This document shows, in pieces, positions 53,724-60,511 of a DNA stretch of 62,218 nucleotides; position 1 is the stretch's first letter, and each line of letters begins with the position of its first letter. The DNA lies in NCBI GenBank assembly GCA_021324935.1, contig JAJPIE010000003.1, positions 1 to 62,218 on the forward strand. The letters are read 5' to 3'. The notes under the pieces are model-generated. The model saw nothing but the letters and a program-made list of their open reading frames with translations. It was not told the DNA's origin and did no database searches. The DNA is from Acidobacteriota bacterium (GTDB taxonomy: Bacteria; Acidobacteriota; Terriglobia; Acidiferrales; UBA7541). A program made the position numbers and the translations under genes.

Positions 53724-55786
53724 CAATCTCCCTCCGCCCATTGTGTTGCCACATATGGCGTTTCCCGCAGTGAGGGCTGCCTGGTACGGCGGAGCAAGCC
53801 ATACCATTGCACCGTCGCCTCCGCCAGCAGAACAAGAATCATCGCCGCGAGCACGGCGGTCACGGCCGCATCGAGACGCAAGTTAAAGACGTTGCGCTGC
53901 GTTTCCACGATTTTGGCCGCAGCAACCTTTCCCGCATTGATCTGCGCGGCGAGCGCGTTCGCCTGGGAGAGGAAGCCAACACGCGGATTCGGGCTGAAGA
54001 TCTTCTGATAGCTGGCGGTCATCGTGATGACAACGAGCCAGGACATCGGAGTCATCGTGATCCAGATCCATTTGAGCTTGTCCATCTTCAGCAGAATCGT
54101 GGTAGCCACCACCAGCGCGACGGCGGCGAGTAATTGGTTGGAGATGCCGAAGAGCGGCCAGAGCGAATTGATCCCGCCAAGCGGATCGATGACTCCCTGA
54201 TACAGGAAATAGCCCCACGCGCCCACGATGATGGCACTGGAAAGCAGTATGCTCGGCATCCAGTTCATGCGTCCCAGGGGCTTCCAGAAGCGGCCGCCCA
54301 ATTCCTGAATCATGAACCGCCCGACGCGCGTGCCGGCATCGAGCACGGTAAGGATGAAGAGCGCCTCGAACATGATGGCAAAGTGATACCAGATGCTGAG
54401 CAGGCGATCTCCGCCGATGGTGCTGGAGAAAATCTGGGCCATACCGACGGCAAGAGATGGTGCGCCTCCCGCGCGGTTGAGTAGCGTTTGTTCGCCGACG
54501 GCGTGCGCCAGGCGAGTCATGGTCTCGGCGGAAAGTGGATAGCCCCAACTGGAAATGGTCGCGGCCGCGGCGGCGGGCGTGGCACCGACAATCGAAGAAG
54601 GACTGTTGATTGCGAAATAGACGCCGGGCGTCATGGCGCAAGCTGCGATCATGGCCATCACACCCACGAAGGATTCAAGCAGCATGGCGCCGTAACCGAT
54701 GAATCGGGCGTGGCCTTCGCGAAGAATCATTTTCGGTGTGGTCCCACTGGAGATGAGGGAGTGGAATCCGCTGATGGCGCCACAGGCGATGGTGATGAAG
54801 CAAAATGGAAAGATCTTGCCGGCGAAAACGGGGCCATTGCCGTCCACGAAGCGGGTGAGCGGTGGCATCAGCACTTGTGGGCGCACGAGGAGAATTCCTG
54901 CAGCTAAAGAAAAAATGGCGCCCGCCTTGATGAAGGCGCTGAGATAGTCGCGCGGAGCAAGAAGCAGCCAGACGGGAAGCGCCGAGGCGGCGAATCCATA
55001 AGCGATGATAACAAACGCCAGCGTGATCCCGCTGAGGGTGAAGACCTTCGTCCAAGCGGGAGAATCCGCAACCCATTGGCCGGCGACCACGACAAAGAGT
55101 ACGAGAGCAACGCCAAGGAACGAGGCTTCCAGCACACGCCCCGGCCGGAAGTAACGCAGATAGAGGCCCAGCAGAAGCGCGATCGGAATGGTCATGGCGA
55201 GGGTGAAAGTGGCCCACGGAGAGCTTTTCAGCGCGTTGACGATCACCAGGGCGACGACGCCCAAAAGAATAATCATGATGGAGAGCACGGCAAGGTGGGC
55301 CACGATTCCGCCGCGTTCGCTAACTTCTTCTCGAGCCATCTCGCCGAGGGTTTTGCCGTCGCGGCGGATGGAACAAAACAAGATCACAAAATCCTGGACA
55401 CAGCCCGCGAAAGCCGCACCAGCGATAAGCCAGAGCGTACCGGGAAGATAGCCGAACTGCGCGGCAAGCGTGGGGCCGACCAGCGGGCCAGGACCGGCGA
55501 TGGCGGCAAAGTGATGGCCAAAGAGCACCCATTTGTTGGTGGGAACGAAGTCCCGACCGTCGTCGAGGCGTTCAGCCGGGGTGGCACGCGAGTTATCGAG
55601 CGCCAGCACTTTTGCGGCGATGAACGCCGAGTATAGGCGATAGGCGACAAGATAGGAGCAGACTGCCGCGAGGACGAACCACGTGGCGTTGACGGGTTCA
55701 CCGCGATGAAATGCAATGGTGGCAAGGGCGATTCCGCCGAGCATTGCCAAGCCGATCCAGAGGATAAATTGCAAAAGGCGCTTCAA
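53723..55786 (-). CDS. cstA: CstA-family carbon-starvation transporter
   Basis: 687 residues with about 16 membrane helices. Hallmarks are DGRDFVPTNKWVLFGHHFAAIAGPGPLVGP, LIAGAAFAGCVQDF, the FHSLISSGTTPKM block and GGDRLLSIWYHFAIMFEALFIL. CstA/BtsT proteins import pyruvate or peptides during carbon limitation. It forms a two-gene operon with ybdD. No neighbouring two-component sensor is present. Confidence 0.95.
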   Translation of the reverse strand: MKRLLQFILWIGLAMLGGIALATIAFHRGEPVNATWFVLAAVCSYLVAYRLYSAFIAAKVLALDNSRATPAERLDDGRDFVPTNKWVLFGHHFAAIAGPGPLVGPTLAAQFGYLPGTLWLIAGAAFAGCVQDFVILFCSIRRDGKTLGEMAREEVSERGGIVAHLAVLSIMIILLGVVALVIVNALKSSPWATFTLAMTIPIALLLGLYLRYFRPGRVLEASFLGVALVLFVVVAGQWVADSPAWTKVFTLSGITLAFVIIAYGFAASALPVWLLLAPRDYLSAFIKAGAIFSLAAGILLVRPQVLMPPLTRFVDGNGPVFAGKIFPFCFITIACGAISGFHSLISSGTTPKMILREGHARFIGYGAMLLESFVGVMAMIAACAMTPGVYFAINSPSSIVGATPAAAAATISSWGYPLSAETMTRLAHAVGEQTLLNRAGGAPSLAVGMAQIFSSTIGGDRLLSIWYHFAIMFEALFILTVLDAGTRVGRFMIQELGGRFWKPLGRMNWMPSILLSSAIIVGAWGYFLYQGVIDPLGGINSLWPLFGISNQLLAAVALVVATTILLKMDKLKWIWITMTPMSWLVVITMTASYQKIFSPNPRVGFLSQANALAAQINAGKVAAAKIVETQRNVFNLRLDAAVTAVLAAMILVLLAEATVQWYGLLRRTRQPSLRETPYVATQWAEGD

Positions 55787-55811
55787 TGCGATTTCCTCAT
55801 GGCATGCGGGC

Positions 55812-56278
55812 TCAAGGGATGCTTGTGAATTTCAGCAGCGGATAGACTTCGCGAAAAATTTTCGACAGCGCTTTCGGGAACTCCTGTGTGGTGGCGGCAG
55901 AAGGAGGCATCATTTTGCGGACAATCCAGCCCTGAATTTTCCTCCACTGTTCCAGATCAGCGGGCCATCCGTCGTGCTTGGTCCATTCACCTTTTTCCGT
56001 CGTGTACCAGTAGCTATCGTATTTTTTGGCGAGGCGGCGTTTCTGTTCAGCGACCCAATTTGGATGGGCGAGAACACGAGGCTCGGCAACAAGCGCCAAG
56101 CTGGACTCCCTGCGCTTTGGACCGGCGTATACGCGGAAGCCTGCGGTCACCGTGTCCGTAGATAGGCCAACGTAGAGCTGGCCACTCTCCCGGTCACCCG
56201 GCAACGGCTGCTGAAATTTCAAGTACATCTGCGTTTTGTAAAGCGTTTTGTCCTTGGCGAAGCGGATATCGCGATTGA
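55812..56278 (-). pseudogene. DUF2461 gene, C-terminal part (interrupted by the element)
   Basis: Reads NRDIRFAKDKTLYKTQMYL through VYAGPKRRESSLAL to KFTSIP and stop. This is the second half of a DUF2461 protein, whose hallmark is RDIRFxxDKxxYKT. The first half lies at 60060-60297. The frame remains open leftward into the element, giving a long chimeric frame to 56981 whose element-derived part is low-complexity and probably not a gene. The gene follows cstA by 25 bases in reverse order on the same strand. Confidence 0.88.
56261..56278. repeat. Left direct repeat (att core) of the element
   Basis: AGCGGATATCGCGATTGA, identical to 60060-60077. It lies inside the DUF2461 reading frame (codons for NRDIR on the minus strand). 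Confidence 0.9.
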
Positions 56279-56352
56279 GAGTTGCCGCAAGATATGGTGG
56301 TGGAGTCGGCTGCGGTGTCACATCCTTTGCGGAGTGTCGCCCCTTTTGGTGG

Positions 56353-56394
56353 ACGGTGTCAAGGGTTTTCCTGACACCGTGCCTGCACGGTGTC
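56353..56394. repeat. GACACCGT-type sites at the left end
   Basis: ACGGTGTCA (56353-56361), then a 9-bp palindrome GACACCGTG-CCTG-CACGGTGTC (56373-56394). The same motif occurs at the right end near 60002-60022. The layout fits arm-type binding sites of the recombinase's N-terminal domain. The palindrome could also form a hairpin. Confidence 0.55.
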
Positions 56395-56747
56395 CTATGT
56401 CTATATGTTGTGGTGCTCTGTTGATGGCCGCTATAGGTTGCGGTTTGCCGCGCGGCGGCAGCCGCGCGGCTGCTTTTGGTTTTGCCGCTGAAGCGGCCCG
56501 GAGCAGGCCCCCACCCAGCTTGGGCCTGCGGAGGGCCGCGGCCGCGCCGGGGTTTTTTGATTTGGCGGGATGCTGCCCGCGTGGTTTTTCGGGGGGACCG
56601 GGGGCTGCCCCCGGGCATTGCGCGAGTGTGTTGGCGGAGAGCCTGAGGACGATGGCCTACCGGGGACACGTTTCGGCGCAGCCCCCAGCCACCGCCGGTT
56701 TTTGGCGGGGGCGGAGAGGGGGCGAGCAAAGGCGGCGCGGGGGCCTT

Positions 56748-56772
56748 AAAAAATAAGCCCGCTTGCGGGCTT
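56748..56772 (-). terminator. Terminator of the element's operon
   Basis: Perfect 8-bp stem AAGCCCGC/GCGGGCTT with a 2-base loop. On the minus strand it is followed by ATTTTTTAAGG. It faces the direction of all element genes. Confidence 0.75.
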
Positions 56773-57233
56773 GAAGGCCGCACCACGTATCCGCCCCCGC
56801 GCCCAGGGGGCCGCAGCGAGTGAGCGGGCCTGCGACGAAGGAGCGGGAGGCCCGCGAGCGAGCGAGGAGGGGAGCGAGCGCCGCGACCAGCGGGAGCGGC
56901 AATGCGAGCGCGGGGCCTGAAGCGCGCCAGAAATCGCTCGGCGGCACCGCCCCGGCACAGGGACGCGCCGAAGAGCTGCATGACGCATGCCGCGATGGTT
57001 TTTCGCGGCAGGCGGCATGCGCGAGCGCAACCGATTTGTGGGGAAAGGGGTCAGGGGAAAGGGGGGACCACCCCCCTTGCCCCTGTTCCGACGCGATGCA
57101 AGATTTCATGGACGAAGCGTGATGCTGACTTGGCGCGGACATGGGCTGCTCCCGAAGAGACTTGTTTGGGTGGCAAGGATTGCTCCGGCGGCCCTGCGCG
57201 TGCGGTTTTTCTTTTGCACGCGCAGGTGCCGCG
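56773..57233. other. Gene-poor GC-rich stretch of the element
   Basis: No convincing protein; frames here are Arg/Ala/Pro-rich shadows. Structure seen: an inverted repeat GCATGCCGC/GCGGCATGC (about 56986-57021), a purine-rich run with repeated GCGAGCGAG-like units near 56850-56880, and GGGGGGACCACCCCCC near 57062-57077. It could be a control or transfer region. Confidence 0.4.
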
Positions 57234-57503
57234 TCACGGCTGCTCCTTTTTGCTGCGCTCGATTTGCGTGGGGCGCATGGCGAGGCGCGTGATGAGGCGC
57301 AGCAGCGCCGGGCTGCCCGGCGTCTTGGTGGATTTGCCCGTGGAGATGTTCATCACCGTGCGCGGTTTGGCCTGCTCGATGGCTTCGGGCAGCAATTCCT
57401 TGGCTGCGCGAATGAGCTGGTTGCGCAGTTCGATTGTCAGCAGGAGTCTCTCTGCTTCGAGGCGGTCGATTTCTTCCTTGAGCTTGGCGGCTGTTTTTCG
57501 CAT
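57234..57503 (-). CDS. Small element protein with N-terminal coiled coil
   Basis: 89 residues starting MRKTAAKLKEEIDRLEAERLLLT, a likely coiled coil, then KELLPEAIEQAKPRTVMN and a basic C-terminus (RSKKEQP). No family recognised. Last coding gene before the element terminator, 75 bases after the previous one. Confidence 0.6.
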   Translation of the reverse strand: MRKTAAKLKEEIDRLEAERLLLTIELRNQLIRAAKELLPEAIEQAKPRTVMNISTGKSTKTPGSPALLRLITRLAMRPTQIERSKKEQP

Positions 57504-57578
57504 GGGCTTTCTTCCCTCGAGCGCAGCTGGCTGCGCGGCGCGGTTCAGGATTTTGCGCCGCGCGGCCAGCGGAGCGAG

Positions 57579-58022
57579 CTATTGCCGCGCGTGTGTGGCG
57601 CGTTGGAGGAACGCGGCGACGAGTTCGCGCTTGCTCTGGTGGTCGAGCGCTGGCTCGATGGCCTGCTCGAGCAGGGTTTCGTAGAGCTGCGCGAAGCGTG
57701 CGCCGTTGGCCGCGAGGTACTCGCGGTGTCTGTCGTGGCGCTCGATGGAGAGTTTGGACGGCACGGGGCAGAGGAGGTCGAGCAGGCATTGCTCGAGCAC
57801 GCCTCCTGGGTCGCGGTCGTCTCTTTCCGGGCGCGGGATGCGCGACGCGGTGTCGTGCGGCGCGGATTGCGCCGCTGTGGGTTTGCCTTGCATCAGGTCG
57901 AGCAGGGCGCGTGCGGTTTCCGTATCGAGCTGATGGGGTGAGTGTTGACGCACGCGATGGGTGGGGCGTGGGACCCCTTTTTTCCTTCTGGGCTTTACCC
58001 TTCCGGTTGTTTCTTGCGCCAT
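57579..58022 (-). CDS. Element protein of unknown function
   Basis: 147 residues from ATG 58022 (MAQETTGRVKPRRKKGVP). The N-terminus is very basic. The remainder is helical and acidic/hydrophobic (ETARALLDLMQGKPT, GVLEQCLLDLLCP, REYLAANGARFAQLYETLLEQ). It may bind nucleic acid through its basic tail. The start overlaps the upstream gene by 28 bases. Confidence 0.55.
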   Translation of the reverse strand: MAQETTGRVKPRRKKGVPRPTHRVRQHSPHQLDTETARALLDLMQGKPTAAQSAPHDTASRIPRPERDDRDPGGVLEQCLLDLLCPVPSKLSIERHDRHREYLAANGARFAQLYETLLEQAIEPALDHQSKRELVAAFLQRATHARQ

Positions 58023-58333
58023 GCTTCGATTACCTCCTCTGCTGTTCGCGTGTCCTCGTAGTGGAGGCTGCCGTGCTGGTCCCTCCACCTGAGATTTGGG
58101 CTGGCGAGGTCTCTGGCGTTGACGATGGAGTATCCGGTGAGACCTTTTACGCCACCTTTTTTCTGGCGGCCAAATGCCGCGCGGCGCTCGTAGAGGCGGC
58201 TCGAGGCTTCGCGGCACTTGCGGTTGTGCTCCGCTCGCCACGCGGGGTCTTGTTTCTTTTTGGCGTAGTAGCGGGCGTTGCGTGCGCGGCGGGCGAGCTT
58301 TTTCTCGTCGAGGGTCTTGGGCGGGCTTTTCAT
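57995..58333 (-). CDS. Small basic element protein
   Basis: 112 residues. The N-terminal half is strongly basic (KKLARRARNARYYAKKKQDP, then HNRKCREASSRLYERRAAFG). The C-terminal half is KGLTGYSIVNARDLASPN followed by a predicted strand-helix (SLHYEDTRTAEEVIEAW). No family recognised; DNA binding is plausible. The ATG overlaps a preceding TGA in another frame (ATGA), suggesting coupled translation. Confidence 0.6.
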   Translation of the reverse strand: MKSPPKTLDEKKLARRARNARYYAKKKQDPAWRAEHNRKCREASSRLYERRAAFGRQKKGGVKGLTGYSIVNARDLASPNLRWRDQHGSLHYEDTRTAEEVIEAWRKKQPEG

Positions 58334-58452
58334 TGGATCGCCGCGAGGGCGTGCTGCATTCCCTCGCGGCGTTGGCGCTGCGCCCTGGGGTCAGGCTCCA
58401 GATGGCCGCAGTATAGGGCGAGCGCGGGTTGGATTGGTAGTGGTTTGTGGTC
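58330..58452 (-). CDS. Possible small ORF without a canonical start
   Basis: A 40-codon open frame (DHKPLPIQPALALYCGHLEP on, ending GMQHALAAIQ) lies exactly between the stop of the 31-residue protein and the start of the 58333 gene, whose ATG it overlaps. It has no in-frame ATG, GTG or TTG early on; a late ATG leaves only 9 codons. A perfect 11-bp inverted repeat (58339-58349/58361-58371) lies inside it. It may be real through reinitiation, or a shadow. Confidence 0.3.
   Translation of the reverse strand, partial: DHKPLPIQPALALYCGHLEPDPRAQRQRREGMQHALAAIQ
58339..58371. repeat. Perfect 11-bp inverted repeat before a small element gene
   Basis: CGCCGCGAGGG/CCCTCGCGGCG with an 11-base loop, 5 bases before the ATG at 58333 on the minus strand. 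In RNA this would place a stable hairpin at the ribosome-binding region; in DNA it could be an operator. Confidence 0.6.
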
Positions 58453-58547
58453 TATTCGTCATTGGCGTTGGCCCACAGCCAGAAGATGAGTGTGATGCAG
58501 ATGGCGAGGACGACAATCGAGATGATGTCGTTGGCCGTGTCGCTCAT
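58452..58547 (-). CDS. 31-residue single-span membrane peptide
   Basis: MSDTANDIISIVVLAICITL continues as a hydrophobic helix to FWLWANANDE. The ATG overlaps the stop of the preceding zinc-motif gene (CCATGAGC), arguing that it is translated. One transmembrane segment with short acidic ends resembles small toxins, holins or membrane regulators; function unknown. Confidence 0.5.
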   Translation of the reverse strand: MSDTANDIISIVVLAICITLIFWLWANANDE

Positions 58548-59005
58548 GGCTTGCCTCGGTATGCCGGGCAATCGCAGCCCGGCGTGTTGCAGGATTTTTC
58601 GAAGTAGTGATGGGAGACGCCATGCCCGCAAACCGCGCATGGCTTGCGTTTGTGCGCTCCGCTGTTGGTGTGGCGGTGGTCTACTTTGCCGGCGGCCTGC
58701 TTATGCGGACGGCCTCGACTTGGACCAGCTTGTGGGCTTCGAGTCTCTCCTTGCGGCGGGTCGAGTCGCTGAAGAAGGCTAGGAGCGCGTTCGCTATCGC
58801 TCGCCGGATTGAGGTTCCCTCCGCGGTGAGTTTCGCATGTTGTGATCCCCACTTGCGGTGCTTCCATGTGATGAGGATTCTGTAGGTTTTCCTGCTGGGC
58901 ATGGTGTTGCGCCTCTCTTTCTACGGCGAGGCGTTCGGCCTCGCGGTGCTCTTCGATGAGCGCGAGGATGCCTTTTCCTCGCGCATGTGGTGTTGGTTGG
59001 TTCAT
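58544..59005 (-). CDS. Element protein with a C-terminal Cys/His motif
   Basis: 153 residues. The ATG 59005 follows GGAGGTGAAGCA, the best ribosome-binding site in the element, and overlaps the recombinase stop (ATGA). N-terminus MNQPTPHARGKGILALIEEH and a helical, Glu/Arg/Gln-rich segment. C-terminus CAVCGHGVSHHYFEKSC then NTPGCDCPAYRGKP, a likely zinc-binding knuckle. The middle (about 55-105) is Pro/Arg-rich and lies opposite a better-looking frame at 58681-58902, so the gene may be two proteins or carry a shift. Confidence 0.5.
   Translation of the reverse strand: MNQPTPHARGKGILALIEEHREAERLAVEREAQHHAQQENLQNPHHMEAPQVGITTCETHRGGNLNPASDSERAPSLLQRLDPPQGETRSPQAGPSRGRPHKQAAGKVDHRHTNSGAHKRKPCAVCGHGVSHHYFEKSCNTPGCDCPAYRGKP
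58681..58902 (-). CDS. Nested small protein, alternative frame
   Basis: 73 residues: MPSRKTYRILITWKHRKWGS, then a helix TSIRRAIANALLAFFSD and EAHKLVQVEAVRI. The strand-helix-strand look is that of a small folded domain. It lies wholly inside the 58544-59005 gene in another frame of the same strand. Either the two overlap or only one is translated. Composition favours this frame in the middle of the region. Confidence 0.45.
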   Translation of the reverse strand: MPSRKTYRILITWKHRKWGSQHAKLTAEGTSIRRAIANALLAFFSDSTRRKERLEAHKLVQVEAVRISRPPAK

Positions 59006-59999
59006 TGCTTCACCTCCGTGATTGGCTTTTGTTTGAGGGCGTCGATTAGCGGGCGTAGCTTTTCGGTGTCGCGGTGCGCCAGATATTCGGCTGTGGTGGA
59101 TAGGCTGCGGTGTCCGAGCAGTTGTTGGACGGCGCGGATGTCCTTTGTGTGCTCGTAGGCGAGCACGGCGGTTGTGCGGCGCAGGTCGTGCGGGCGCAGC
59201 TCGGCGTTGGCGTGGGTTTTCGCTTTTAGCCTTTCCCACGCATTGCGGATGGCGTCGTCGCTGATTGTTTGGCTCTTTGCGCGGCGGTGGCGTTGGCCGT
59301 GCAGTGCGTCGATGAACGGCAGGTCGTCCTCCTGTGGCGCGAGGGCGAAGAGCTGCTCGAGCTCGTCGCTCAGCGGGAGGGTGTATTCGTCTCCGCCTTT
59401 TTTCACGTAGCGGATTGTGTGCTGCTCGCGGTTCCAGCTGGACGGCCGGATTTGGCGGGCCTCGCTGAAGCGTAGTGCGAGGTCGCTGCATAGGAGGATC
59501 CAGCAGCGCAGCCATGGCTCGGCTGCGGCTAGGAGCTTGCCGCGCTCCTCGGTGGTGGCGATTACCTGGCGTGGCTGCGGTCTTCGTATGCGGCCGAGCT
59601 GGTGCGCTGTGGCCGGCGCGCCGAAGGATTGCGCCCACCGGAGGAAGCGTTTGAGCGCGTGGAAGCGCTGGTGGAAGTAGCTATAGGCGTATTGCCCGCG
59701 CCACTTTGCGAGCAGGGCCGTGAGAATTGGCAATTCCAGCGCGTGGGCCGGAAGGTTTCCCACGGTATCGCGGAGTTCTAGGGCTACGCTGCGGCCCGGG
59801 CTGCTTTTGCGGCTGGCCTCCGCCCACGCCTCGCAGAGCGCCGCGACAGTGCGGGGGCTTGGGCTTTTTTTGCTGCGACGGCGTTACGCTGGGAGGTTTG
59901 GTATTTCAGTGCGGCCTTGCGTGTTGCGAAGCTCTTGCGCTTGCGGTTGCCGTGTTCGTCTATCCAGTCCGCGTACCAACGTCCGTATTTCTTGAGCAT
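59002..59999 (-). CDS. Tyrosine recombinase (integrase), split by a -1 shift
   Basis: Frame 1 from ATG 59999 encodes an arm-binding-like N-terminus (MLKKYGRWYADWIDEHGNR, TRKAALKYQTSQRNAVAAKK). At seven A's (59865-59871) a -1 step gives SPSPRTVAALCEAWAEASRK and a continuous core-binding and catalytic domain. The catalytic Arg is in SDLALRFSEARQI, the Lys in IRYVKKGG, the His-x-x-Arg in RPHDLRRTTAVL, the second His in LLGHRSLSTT, and Tyr in TAEYLAHRD. Without the shift, frame 1 stops at 59784. The codons GCA-AAA-AAA fit a slippery A-AAA-AAA site. Programmed shifting, mutation or sequencing error are all possible. The 3' end overlaps the next gene by 4 bases. Confidence 0.85.
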
Positions 60000-60001
60000 G
60001 G

Positions 60002-60022
60002 TGACACCTGCGTGACACCGTG
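60002..60022. repeat. GACACC-type sites at the right end
   Basis: TGACACCTG (60002-60010) and TGACACCGTG (60013-60022), direct copies of the left-end motif, about 40-60 bases inside the right att repeat and directly before the integrase ATG. Integrase binding here could both build the recombination complex and repress its own gene. Confidence 0.55.
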
Positions 60023-60059
60023 TTGCGCTTCGCCTTTATCTGTGCGGTTTTTCTTTCTC

Positions 60060-60077
60060 AGCGGATATCGCGATTGA
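60060..60077. repeat. Right direct repeat (att core) of the element
   Basis: AGCGGATATCGCGATTGA, identical to 56261-56278, inside the N-terminal part of DUF2461. Confidence 0.9.
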
Positions 60078-60297
60078 TGCGGGAGAAGTTGGCACCCGTG
60101 CGGCCGGTGGTGTCAAAACGAGCGTCGAGCTCCAGGACGAAGGGAGCAAGTTCATCGAGGAGTTTGCGGAATGGCTCGACGACCACGGTACGATAGCGTT
60201 CACGATTGGCGTCCATCCATACCTTTTTGTTGTTCCGTCCAAGCTCGCGAAAAAAGCGAAATACTTCGGGCGTGAAGACGGACTTTTTGATGGCCAT
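60060..60297 (-). pseudogene. DUF2461 gene, N-terminal part (interrupted)
   Basis: Starts MAIKKSVFTPEVFRFFREL and includes NNKKVWMDANRERY and GANFSRINRDIR, the N-terminal hallmark of DUF2461, then meets a stop at the element edge. It continues in frame with 55812-56260 when the element is removed. A free 79-residue product is unlikely to fold. Function of the family unknown. Confidence 0.88.
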
Positions 60298-60339
60298 GGG
60301 AATCTCCCGGACGCGGCGCGGGAACAGACTACACCATTC

Positions 60340-60410
60340 CCAATCGGCGTACCAGCGACCGTACTTTTGCATCATGTGACGCCGTGACGACACCGTGTTG
60401 CTCCACGCCT
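60340..60410 (-). pseudogene. Scar of a related integrase N-terminus
   Basis: The minus strand reads MMQKYGRWYADW then diverges, closely matching MLKKYGRWYADW at the start of the resident integrase. The DNA upstream also matches: CGACACCGTGTTGC here against GTGACACCGTGTTGC at the element end. Only about 60 bases are preserved, just before the DUF2461 start. A leftover of an earlier insertion of a sister element is the simplest reading. Confidence 0.65.
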
Positions 60411-60511
60411 ATGTTTTCGCGGCTGTTTTCGTGTAGGGGTCAATTGCGCTATTCTCTTTGCGCGCCAGAATTACTGAACACATTCCTTCGACGCGTGAAC
60501 AGGGGAAAATC

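Larger units (their letters stand above)
56261..60059. mobile_element. 3.8 kb integrative element in the DUF2461 gene
   Basis: The element is bounded by two identical 18-bp repeats. Joining 60297-60060 to 56260-55812 gives exactly 687 bases, a 228-residue DUF2461 protein ending at its normal stop. Insertion and clean excision at these repeats are therefore strongly supported. It encodes a tyrosine recombinase as the first gene of a minus-strand run of small overlapping genes that ends at a terminator (56748-56772). No relaxase, replication protein or phage structural gene is visible. Base composition is more GC-rich than its surroundings, especially 56400-57100. It may be a small integrative element or a satellite that needs a helper. 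Confidence 0.88.

Noticed and set aside
56820..57122. Arg/Ala-rich frames in the GC-rich part of the element
   Set aside because: All six frames are similarly open because of base composition; none has a ribosome-binding site or folded-domain look.
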